From Chloroflexota bacterium (lineage in GTDB: Bacteria > Chloroflexota > Dehalococcoidia > Lucifugimonadales > Lucifugimonadaceae): DNA of 6,157 nucleotides. The first letter of the stretch is position 1; the number at the start of each line of letters is the position of its first letter. The position numbers and the translations under genes are program-made. The notes under the pieces are model-generated. The model did no database searches. It saw only the letters and a list, made by a program, of their open reading frames with translations, and was not told the DNA's origin. Positions 1 through 5,228 of the stretch are shown here, one piece after another. Location of the stretch: contig VXTA01000028.1 in the NCBI GenBank assembly GCA_009837685.1, forward strand, positions 1 through 6,157, written 5' to 3'.

Positions 1-96
1 GAATTGATCGCCGCCACTAGCATCGTTTACGGAATCCCACTAGTCACTCGCGACCGAGTCATCCGACAATCAAAGCTGGTCCCCTTAGCAACGTGA
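1..96 (+). CDS. PIN-domain (VapC-type) toxin, C-terminal end only (partial)
   Basis: Reading from base 1 in frame 1 gives 31 codons and a TGA at 94-96. The peptide begins E-LIAATSIVYGIPLVTRDRV and ends in QSKLVPLAT. This is the usual tail of VapC-type PIN-domain ribonucleases: the helix carrying (D)xLIAATA, a short hydrophobic strand, then the L-V-T-R-D-R segment, whose Asp belongs to the acidic metal site in the family. The N-terminal part, with the first catalytic Asp and the Glu, lies outside the window, so integrity and the presence of an antitoxin cannot be judged. The stop overlaps the GTG start of the cytochrome gene by four bases (GTGA, 93-96), which suggests translational coupling. 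It is not the same sequence as the complete toxin at 4484-4906. The call rests on a short stretch but a very characteristic one. Confidence 0.75.
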   Translation, partial: ELIAATSIVYGIPLVTRDRVIRQSKLVPLAT

Positions 97-530
97 ATGC
101 TCCGCGTGGCATACCCGCAACGCGGTTCATCGCTCTCTTGATCATGTGCATCTTGGCAAGCACGATCCTATTTGCCGGATGCAACACTGACGACGAACCC
201 GCGGCATCATCCACGGGTGCGAAAGTTGACAATGCCCCAACTGTCTACTCCGGCGAAGAATCATTCCAAAACCGCTGCGCCGTCTGTCATGGACAACAAG
301 CCGACGGCACCCAAACTGGCCCGCCCCTAGTCAACCGACTCTACGAAATCGGACACCACCCCAACTTCTCCTTCCACAACGCCGTCAACAAAGGTGTGAC
401 CGCGCACCACTGGAACTTCGGCGACATGCCGCCGATACCCAACGTCGAACCCGCCGAAGTCGACGCTATCATCTGCCACGTTCGCGACCTCCAACGAGCC
501 GAAGGCATCGCCGCCGGCGAACCTTGCTGA
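93..530 (+). CDS. Small lipoprotein c-type cytochrome (monoheme, class I)
   Basis: The gene encodes 145 residues with a hydrophobic signal segment at about residues 12-29 ending in LFAGC. Cys30 is the likely lipidated residue, so the protein should be anchored on the outer face of the cytoplasmic membrane. A low-complexity linker (about 31-50) precedes one cytochrome c domain. The heme motif CAVCH is at 62-66, with Cys62 and Cys65 for the thioether bonds and His66 as axial ligand. Met112 in GDMPP is the likely second ligand. The domain closes with a helix around HVRDLQRAEGI, as in many single-heme class I cytochromes. It probably carries electrons between membrane or periplasmic redox partners; no partner enzyme is in the window. 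The only usable start is GTG at 93: upstream in frame there is no ATG, GTG or TTG before the TAG at 18-20. No clear Shine-Dalgarno is seen, which fits coupling to the PIN gene that ends at 96. Cys128 and Cys145 are extra cysteines outside the heme motif. Confidence 0.92.
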   Translation: MNAPRGIPATRFIALLIMCILASTILFAGCNTDDEPAASSTGAKVDNAPTVYSGEESFQNRCAVCHGQQADGTQTGPPLVNRLYEIGHHPNFSFHNAVNKGVTAHHWNFGDMPPIPNVEPAEVDAIICHVRDLQRAEGIAAGEPC

Positions 531-582
531 ACAGACCGAACCCCAACGATCCCTGCTCGGTACATTAAAGCAAGGACGTGAC

Positions 583-597
583 CAACTTCCGAAGTTG
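583..597. promoter_or_regulatory. Perfect 15-base palindrome, candidate operator
   Basis: CAACTTC-C-GAAGTTG has two perfect 7-base arms around one central base, in the 75-base gap between the cytochrome gene and the first membrane-protein gene, nine bases before the ATG at 606. With a one-base centre it cannot form a stable hairpin, so a site for a dimeric DNA-binding protein is more likely than a terminator. No regulator gene next to it is recognised. Function is inference from symmetry and position only. Confidence 0.35.
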
Positions 598-605
598 CGA
601 TCATA

Positions 606-1139
606 ATGCCAGCACCATATGAGCGAAGAACCAGACCTCTTGACCCCCGAGATCGAGATCGTCTGGATCAACGCGACAAGCCACAAATGATCGTGACTCC
701 GGGCATGAGGGGCCCACGCGTCATGGTCTACATGCGAGGCGACTTGGGACGCGCTCTCAAAGTGATCGGCGTTGTGCTGTTCGGACTGTTCACGTACGTC
801 CGCTTCTCATCATCCACCCCGCTCTTAACCTTCATAGTAGCGATCTTCGCTATAGCTGCAATCGCAGTGGTGTGGTCTAGCACGATCGGAACATTGAATA
901 GACTGGACTTCGTCAGGGCGAACGAGTTTGCAAAGCCTGATGAATTCGTCCGAGGTGCGAAACTCCTCCACGCGACTGAAGTAATCACCGCAGCCCTATG
1001 GGTGATTTGGCTCGGGTTCTCGTTCGGGATGTTTGACTGGATCCCAATCGCCATAGTCGCCGTAGTCGGTGTAGTCGCGTTCATCCAAAGGTGGAGACTC
1101 ACGAAAATGAGTCAACCGCGCAACGTATGGGAAAGATGA
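606..1139 (+). CDS. Four-helix membrane protein of unknown function, terminal WER motif (first copy)
   Basis: I do not recognise a named family. As an ORF from ATG 606 it has 177 residues with four hydrophobic segments at roughly 50-67, 73-95, 123-143 and 145-162, and a basic tail ending RWRLTKMSQPRNVWER. The protein at 2624-3166 has the same plan and a matching end (RGRLTRRRQLWER), so the two look homologous. The start is uncertain. Codons 606-686 give an Arg/Asp/Pro-rich, compositionally odd segment with poor codon use, whereas the frame beginning at ATG 619 has good codon use and ends in TGA at 688-690, overlapping ATG 687 (residue 28) as ATGA. A real start at 687 (150 residues), or a frameshift near 680-690, is therefore possible. 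No clear ribosome binding site precedes any candidate. It converges with the histidine kinase gene, with ten bases between the stops. Confidence 0.65.
   Translation: MPAPYERRTRPLDPRDRDRLDQRDKPQMIVTPGMRGPRVMVYMRGDLGRALKVIGVVLFGLFTYVRFSSSTPLLTFIVAIFAIAAIAVVWSSTIGTLNRLDFVRANEFAKPDEFVRGAKLLHATEVITAALWVIWLGFSFGMFDWIPIAIVAVVGVVAFIQRWRLTKMSQPRNVWER
619..690 (+). CDS. Possible 23-codon leader ORF or displaced N-terminus of the membrane protein
   Basis: ATG 619 opens a 23-codon reading frame, MSEEPDLLTPEIEIVWINAT and then SHK, ending at TGA 688-690. Its third codon positions are mostly G or C and its composition looks like the start of an ordinary cytosolic protein, unlike the same bases read in the 606 frame. 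The stop overlaps ATG 687 of the membrane protein (ATGA), the usual geometry for translational coupling. Two readings are possible: a short coupled leader peptide, or the true N-terminus separated from the rest by a one-base frameshift. No slippery heptamer is seen at the junction, so programmed frameshifting is not supported. Confidence 0.3.
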   Translation: MSEEPDLLTPEIEIVWINATSHK

Positions 1140-1149
1140 GCCGTCACCG

Positions 1150-2418
1150 TCACCTGATCGGTATCGAAACCACCATCTCCGTATACTCGCCAGGTTGAGA
1201 TTTCGGCTCTATCGAACCGCCGTGCTCCCGAACGATGTCGTTAGCGAGACTTAGGCCCAGTCCAGTCCCTTTGTCCGTCGGCTTCGTGGTGAAGAAGGGA
1301 TTGAAAATCTTACCCATGATGTCCGGTTCGATACCTGTTCCGTTGTCCCTAACACGGATCTCTAAACGGTCACGTCTCCGTTCAGTCTGCAACCAGACTA
1401 TCGGAAGATAGTCGTCGTACCCATCGCCGACCGCAAGCCGCTTCTCATCGGTGGCATAGCAAGAATTGTTGACCATGTTCAAAACCACCCGGCCAATATC
1501 CCCAGCGATCACTGTTACTTCGCCCGCGTTCGGATCCAGATCCTCCTGAATGATCAGCTGTAACTCGGGATGCATCGCCTTAGAACCGTTATAGGCCAAA
1601 GAGGCGAATAAGCTGACAATCTCGTTGATGTCGGTCGACTCGAACTTGCCCCCACTCCCGCCGAGACTGAGCATGTCGTTCACGATACGATCCGCTCGCA
1701 GGCCATGTGCTTCGATTCGCATCAGATTCGAGGCTATGTCGTCGACTATCTGTCCGACAGCCTTACGATCCTCGTCGTCGAGTTCCTCAATAGTCTCTCT
1801 GAGCTCGACAAGCAACTCATCAGTCGCTTCCGAGAAGTTACGCATAAAATTCAGTGGATTCTTGATCTCATGTGCGACTCCAGCCGTCAATTCACCCAAC
1901 TCGGCGAGCTTCTGACGCGTTACTATTTGATCCTGCGCCTGATGAAGCTGCGCCAGCACCTCTTCAAGTTCATCGTTCTTGGCTTGCAGATCACTCGCCA
2001 ATTTCTCGACCAGATTGAGGCGCACAACACGTATCGAGCGTTGCCTCAGCTCCTCGAGCGAATCGGCGATCGCCGTAATCTCGTCTTCACCTTCCATTGG
2101 GACCTTGTAGTCCAAATCTCCCTCCCCCATCCGGCGGATCCAGACCTCCATTGCGATTGCGCGAATCCCGGTTGTAATCGCGCGAAGTATCGTCAGAACA
2201 CCTACAACCGTTGCTAACCCACCGACCGCAAGTAGGATGTTTCGCCAAGTTGCTGACCCATCCGCTGCCTCACCGCGGACATCGTTAAACGCGAAAAAGA
2301 CGAGAGCAGTGAACACCGCTGCGAGCAACGTCCCTGCGATGATCCCTAAATTGAGTTGGTTGCCCTGTCGCCGGGGACTGAATAGCCCAAGTTTGAGGAA
2401 ATCCGACTCTATCTTCAT
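1150..2418 (-). CDS. Membrane sensor histidine kinase (HAMP, HisKA, HATPase_c)
   Basis: This 422-residue protein has two membrane helices (about 24-45 and 59-80) separated by only about 13 residues, a HAMP-like segment (about 81-135), a coiled-coil linker (about 135-172) and a complete kinase core. The H-box is GVAHEIKNPLN, with phosphoacceptor His183. The N-box is LNMVNNSCYA (Asn314, Asn318). The G1 box is DNGTGI (358-363), the F box NPFFTTKP (373-380) and the G2 box GTGLGLS (384-390). An acidic stretch (about 205-218) sits between the dimerisation helices. The segment SLAYNGSKA...DLDPNAGEV is typical of a subfamily whose members usually read LAYHGMRA there. ATG 2418 is the only start after an in-frame TAG. 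It should autophosphorylate at His183 and pass the phosphate to an Asp of a response regulator, but none lies in the window, so the kinase is locally an orphan. With so small an outer loop it probably senses within the membrane, through HAMP, or through a partner protein. Small membrane proteins of one apparent family lie on both sides. Confidence 0.97.
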   Translation of the reverse strand: MKIESDFLKLGLFSPRRQGNQLNLGIIAGTLLAAVFTALVFFAFNDVRGEAADGSATWRNILLAVGGLATVVGVLTILRAITTGIRAIAMEVWIRRMGEGDLDYKVPMEGEDEITAIADSLEELRQRSIRVVRLNLVEKLASDLQAKNDELEEVLAQLHQAQDQIVTRQKLAELGELTAGVAHEIKNPLNFMRNFSEATDELLVELRETIEELDDEDRKAVGQIVDDIASNLMRIEAHGLRADRIVNDMLSLGGSGGKFESTDINEIVSLFASLAYNGSKAMHPELQLIIQEDLDPNAGEVTVIAGDIGRVVLNMVNNSCYATDEKRLAVGDGYDDYLPIVWLQTERRRDRLEIRVRDNGTGIEPDIMGKIFNPFFTTKPTDKGTGLGLSLANDIVREHGGSIEPKSQPGEYTEMVVSIPIR

Positions 2419-2522
2419 GTTTTGTCTTGGCTAGTCGCGTAGCCTTGGGGCGGAACGATGTCTTGCCCATGTTTATCCAGATGCTTCTTGTCACGCAAAG
2501 AGCATCGCTGTCGCTGTTAACA

Positions 2523-2551
2523 ATTATCCGATAGATCGAGTCCGTTGTAGG
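2523..2551 (-). promoter_or_regulatory. Weak candidate promoter for the histidine kinase
   Basis: The divergent spacer (2419-2623) holds an AT-richer patch. On the minus strand it reads GATAAT (2528-2523; five of six matches to the -10 consensus) and, 17 bases upstream, CCTACA (2551-2546; three of six matches to the -35 consensus). Transcription would start near 2515, giving a leader of about 100 bases. I see no equally good promoter for the opposite gene at 2624 and no terminator or RNA gene in this spacer. Confidence 0.22.
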
Positions 2552-2623
2552 ATACTGATCGTCACTCTAGCAAGCCCGCCGGATGGGAAGCGGTGCGCTA
2601 AGTAGCCACTTGGATAACAGGTA

Positions 2624-3166
2624 TTGAGCACAGGACAACAACCCCAAAAACCGCATGTGAGGCCTTCGACGGGCCAACACCCAAGGCGGCTCACGGACAT
2701 CCGTGAAGCGTCCGGTCGCCATGCCGTCGAGGTAGGTCAAGTTACTGGCGGTGGCTATCTCACCGACATGCAAGGCTTCGCGTTGCCCCTGATCTTCGTG
2801 ATGATCGTTTTGATGGTGACAGCGTTCAAATTCCTCTTGCCTGATCCCTTCCCAGCCCCATTAGCGGTGATCGGCCTGTTGGCGGCGCTCGGCGCTCTTG
2901 GTAGCGGAGTGTTTCTGTCTTACCTTGGTCTACGCAACGCCCAAACGGTTGACTACATCGACGTGTCAAGGCTGAAACGAACTTCGATGTTCCTTCACAT
3001 CGTTGAAGCAGTGTTGATCGTTGCTTGGCTGAACTGGCTAATCGAGATCGTGGCGATGACCGGGGCAATTTCGGGTCCGATTTTCTTGATTGCCCTGATC
3101 ATGATCATCGCACTTAGAATTCGCCGCGGCCGACTAACACGCCGGCGACAGCTTTGGGAACGTTGA
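2624..3166 (+). CDS. Four-helix membrane protein of unknown function, terminal WER motif (second copy)
   Basis: I do not recognise a named family. The ORF from TTG 2624 has 180 residues: a polar N-terminal region to about residue 50, then four hydrophobic segments at roughly 52-71, 78-103, 122-145 and 150-166, and a strongly basic tail ending RIRRGRLTRRRQLWER. It shares layout, length and the terminal R-x-R-L-T...W-E-R pattern with the protein at 606-1139, and both have a basic stretch just before the third helix. The start is uncertain: GTG 2657 (residue 12) and ATG 2768 (residue 49) are in-frame alternatives. The stretch GRHAVEVGQVTGGGYL (31-46) has reasonable coding character, which favours a start upstream of 2768. 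A basic cytoplasmic C-terminus is expected from the positive-inside rule. It diverges from the histidine kinase and converges with the racemase-like gene, with 40 bases between the stops and no obvious terminator hairpin there. Confidence 0.7.
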   Translation: MSTGQQPQKPHVRPSTGQHPRRLTDIREASGRHAVEVGQVTGGGYLTDMQGFALPLIFVMIVLMVTAFKFLLPDPFPAPLAVIGLLAALGALGSGVFLSYLGLRNAQTVDYIDVSRLKRTSMFLHIVEAVLIVAWLNWLIEIVAMTGAISGPIFLIALIMIIALRIRRGRLTRRRQLWER

Positions 3167-3206
3167 TCCCCCTACGCTTCACGCAGTCTGGCTCAAGAGA
3201 CGAAAA

Positions 3207-4487
3207 TCAATCAAACATCCCCCGCCACTCGGCATCGTCATGCCCGCGCTTGCTGGGGTAATCGAAGAAGTAGTATTGCTGGCGGGATGGGACGGTTGGA
3301 TCGGGTGCGAAGCGGTGGCGCCATTTGGGGAGTTCCTTGGCGTAGCGCTCTTCGGCGCGGGAGATGGTGTCTTCGTCGATCTCTACGCCTAGGCCGGGAC
3401 CGGATGGTGGTGTCAGAGCGCCATCGTCGTAGGTGAAGGGTTCGGTGATTATGTCTTCCGACGGTGGGAGGAGTTTGGTGTAGGCGGAGTCGACAGGCCA
3501 GATGAAGTTTGGGGTGGCGGTCACGAGGTGGAGTTGCGCGGCGGTAGCGACGCCGGTCTCGCCGGGTGAGGAGTGGCACGAGACCTTCAATCCACCCGCC
3601 TCCGCAATCGCCGCACACCGCTGAGTCTCCAAAAATCCCCCGTTTATGACGACATCTAGGTGGATAGCATCGCAGGCGCGGTGCATTATCAGTTCGAGGA
3701 TCTGCTCTTTAGTAGTGCGAGCGGGCCCGTCGCAGAGGATGGGTATGTCGGTGTGTCGGCTGACTTCGGCGAGGGCTCGGACGCTTGTCGAATCGACGGG
3801 TTCTTCAACGTGTGAAGGGTCGTAAGGCTCCATTTTGCGGAGCATACGAATAGCTTCAAGTTGCGAGTACGAGCCGTTGCAATCGTAGCCAAGTTCGATG
3901 CGTGGTCCAGCAGCTTCGCGGGCGGCAGCGACGCATTCGATGTCGAACTCCGGGTTCAGTCCAATCTTGATCTTGAACGATTTGAATCCTGCGGCAACCG
4001 CACGTTTGACCTCATCTGCGCACTTGTCAGGCGGTTTGGCCCCCATCCAGTAGCGAGCTTCGACGCGGTCGCGATACTTGCCGCCGATAAGGTTGTAGAT
4101 CGGTTGGTTAGCAGCCTTGCCTACGATGTCCCATAGGGCTTGGTCGATGGATCCGGTGATGTTGAGATTGGACGATGCGCTTGTGTCGAGCAGGTGTCCG
4201 AGCTTGGTCGTTACCTGGCCCGTAAGGTTCATGCCGCGCTCGATCGAGTTGATGTCGTGCGGATCGCGTCCGACGAGCTTCGACTTAATCTGTTCAAAGA
4301 GACGTTGGTCGCCACCAGCACCGATACTGGTCTCGCCCAACCCGGTGATGCCTTCGTCGGTATCGATGAAGATGATCGTCTTGATGGCGGCGAATCGCGA
4401 GCCGTACCACATCGTGACTGGCTCGTGCTTGCCCAGCGTCGAGAGTGGGATGCAGATGTTGCGGGTGCGGATGTCGGTGATTTTCAT
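3207..4487 (-). CDS. Mandelate racemase / muconate lactonizing enzyme family protein (enolase superfamily, sugar-acid dehydratase-like)
   Basis: From ATG 4487 the product has 426 residues. It has the N-terminal capping domain (about 1-125) and a (beta/alpha)7-beta barrel. Visible active-site elements, numbered from this start, are KIK (Lys172, Lys174), metal-ligand candidates Asp202 (GYDCNG), Glu229 (HVEEP) and Asp253 (ILCDGP), and the Asp278/His305 dyad (HLDVV, SCHSS) that marks the mandelate racemase-like subgroup. Such enzymes abstract the proton next to a carboxylate with Mg2+ support and mostly dehydrate or racemise sugar or hydroxy acids. The substrate cannot be read from sequence. Asp333 (WPVD) sits near where mandelate racemase has its electrophilic Glu317. 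A tail of about 60 residues, rich in aromatic and charged residues, follows the barrel. ATG 4487 is preferred over the in-frame GTG 4502 because family proteins begin near MKITDI and because this ATG overlaps the toxin stop as ATGA (4487-4484). It is therefore probably translated in coupling with the toxin gene. Confidence 0.95.
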   Translation of the reverse strand: MKITDIRTRNICIPLSTLGKHEPVTMWYGSRFAAIKTIIFIDTDEGITGLGETSIGAGGDQRLFEQIKSKLVGRDPHDINSIERGMNLTGQVTTKLGHLLDTSASSNLNITGSIDQALWDIVGKAANQPIYNLIGGKYRDRVEARYWMGAKPPDKCADEVKRAVAAGFKSFKIKIGLNPEFDIECVAAAREAAGPRIELGYDCNGSYSQLEAIRMLRKMEPYDPSHVEEPVDSTSVRALAEVSRHTDIPILCDGPARTTKEQILELIMHRACDAIHLDVVINGGFLETQRCAAIAEAGGLKVSCHSSPGETGVATAAQLHLVTATPNFIWPVDSAYTKLLPPSEDIITEPFTYDDGALTPPSGPGLGVEIDEDTISRAEERYAKELPKWRHRFAPDPTVPSRQQYYFFDYPSKRGHDDAEWRGMFD

Positions 4488-4906
4488 CCCACGTAGTTCC
4501 ACGGGTTTATGACTTCCACGCCGGTTTGTTGGAAATCCTTAACGTTGCGGGTCACTACATTCGCACCGACTGATTTGGCGATCGCGGCGATCATGCGGTC
4601 AGGCTCTTTGACCTGTACTCCAGCGCGTTGTTGGGCCTGGCGAATCAACGCGTAGTCTTTAGTCGCTGCCCGATTGAAAGGCAGAATCCGTTCGTTGAAA
4701 TCCAGCAGAATCTTTTCTAGTGCGGTGGCGAATGCGTCTTTGCGTCGCCCCTTGGGCATGTTTTCGAAGCCGAATCGCAATTCGGCCTCTGTAATGGTGG
4801 TCAGATAGAGAAGATTTTCATCAGACTGTGCGAGCCATTCGTCGACGGAGGGGTCTAAGTCCGTGCTCAATATTTCCGAGACAACGTTTGTATCTAGGAT
4901 GAAAAT
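4484..4906 (-). CDS. vapC: VapC/FitB-family PIN-domain toxin (ribonuclease), probable ATT start
   Basis: The protein is a PIN-domain endoribonuclease, the toxin of a type II pair. Read from ATT 4906 it has 140 residues and begins with the canonical first strand, FILDTNVVSEIL. The acidic metal-binding residues are Asp5 (LDTN), Glu42 (EAELRFG), Asp103 (EPDRMIAAIA) and Asp124 (TRNVKDF), and the tail GVEVINPW is typical of the FitB branch. The first ATG/GTG/TTG in the frame is TTG 4870, which would remove Asp5 and the whole first strand, so it cannot be the true start of an active protein. In frame, only GGC-ATA-TCG separates the antitoxin stop (4918-4916) from ATT 4906. GTGAGG at 4919-4914, seven bases before this ATT, is a fitting ribosome binding site. 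ATA 4912 is the other possible start but lies too close to that site. The stop overlaps the racemase ATG. An assembly error that removed an ordinary start codon cannot be excluded. Confidence 0.9.
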   Translation of the reverse strand: MFILDTNVVSEILSTDLDPSVDEWLAQSDENLLYLTTITEAELRFGFENMPKGRRKDAFATALEKILLDFNERILPFNRAATKDYALIRQAQQRAGVQVKEPDRMIAAIAKSVGANVVTRNVKDFQQTGVEVINPWNYVG

Positions 4907-4913
4907 CGATATG

Positions 4914-4919
4914 CCTCAC
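4914..4919 (-). promoter_or_regulatory. Ribosome binding site deciding the toxin start
   Basis: GTGAGG on the minus strand overlaps the TGA stop of the antitoxin gene and lies seven bases upstream of ATT 4906. It is too far (over 40 bases) from TTG 4870 and too close (one base) to ATA 4912. It therefore supports ATT 4906 as the toxin start and translation coupled to the antitoxin. Confidence 0.5.
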
Positions 4920-5182
4920 TCGAACCTCGGCGGTTCTCGACCCGGACCTCTGGGAGGCAGTTCGAGATCGATGCCGCCCACAGGATCTACGATTTCTCGA
5001 ATGCGCCTGACTAGATCGCTTTTGTATTGACGGGGGGCTTCGGCAGTTTCTGTTGCTTGAGCCAAGGCGTGGCAAAGGATTTCGGTTGCCTCAGCTTCTA
5101 TGGTGCGACCATTTGCTGAGGCACGGTCGCTTAGTTGTTTTTCGACTTTTTCATCTGCAATGCGGAGAGTGACTGTGACCAC
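4916..5182 (-). CDS. vapB: VapB/FitA-type ribbon-helix-helix antitoxin
   Basis: This 88-residue protein lies directly upstream of the PIN toxin, the standard antitoxin-first order. Residues 2-8 (VTVTLRI) form the predicted DNA-contacting beta strand, and about 10-24 and 26-43 the two helices of a ribbon-helix-helix fold, with the family-typical A-S-A-N-G-R-T-I-E-A-E turn between them. The C-terminal tail, GGIDLELPPRGPGREPPRFE (69-88), resembles the proline-rich toxin-binding tail of FitA-like antitoxins. It should neutralise the toxin by binding its active site and, as a dimer or in complex, repress its own promoter. The GTG start at 5182 has a strong ribosome binding site five bases upstream. 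It follows the LLM oxidoreductase stop by 46 bases on the same strand, so it may be read from that gene's promoter, its own, or both. Cys37 is the only cysteine. Confidence 0.9.
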   Translation of the reverse strand: MVTVTLRIADEKVEKQLSDRASANGRTIEAEATEILCHALAQATETAEAPRQYKSDLVRRIREIVDPVGGIDLELPPRGPGREPPRFE

Positions 5183-5187
5183 GGCGA

Positions 5188-5195
5188 CACCTCCT
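5188..5195 (-). promoter_or_regulatory. Strong Shine-Dalgarno of the antitoxin gene
   Basis: AGGAGGTG on the minus strand ends five bases before GTG 5182. It is the best ribosome binding site in the window and fixes the antitoxin start at a GTG. A strong site for antitoxin and a weaker one for toxin fits the excess of antitoxin needed in type II pairs. The 46-base gap also carries TGAT-(8 bases)-ATCA (5208-5223), too short to call an operator with confidence. Confidence 0.7.
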
Positions 5196-5228
5196 ATCTG
5201 AATAACTTGATCTGTGTTTATCAGGCTA

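Noticed and set aside
327..686. 119-codon minus-strand ORF across the cytochrome end and the following gap
   Set aside because: It is antisense to the cytochrome domain, is Val/Gly/Ser-rich, lacks a family signature and spans the palindrome and the next gene start.
1140..1149. Possible bidirectional terminator between the converging membrane-protein and kinase genes
   Set aside because: Only ten bases separate the stops, and no hairpin with a T-run is visible on either side.
1705..2217. 170-codon ORF on the plus strand inside the histidine kinase
   Set aside because: It lies wholly antisense to a kinase with all conserved boxes, has no recognisable motif, and its composition is that of a complementary-strand shadow.
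2567..2773. 68-codon minus-strand ORF over the start of the second membrane protein
   Set aside because: It has no motif and no ribosome binding site, and lies antisense to a region with reasonable plus-strand coding character.
4821..5075. 84-codon minus-strand ORF overlapping antitoxin and toxin start
   Set aside because: It is Arg/Ser-rich with no motif, and the antitoxin and PIN frames over the same bases are well supported.
5208..5223. TGAT-(8 bases)-ATCA inverted repeat upstream of the antitoxin gene as an autoregulatory operator
   Set aside because: The arms are only four bases and do not extend, so chance is a sufficient explanation.
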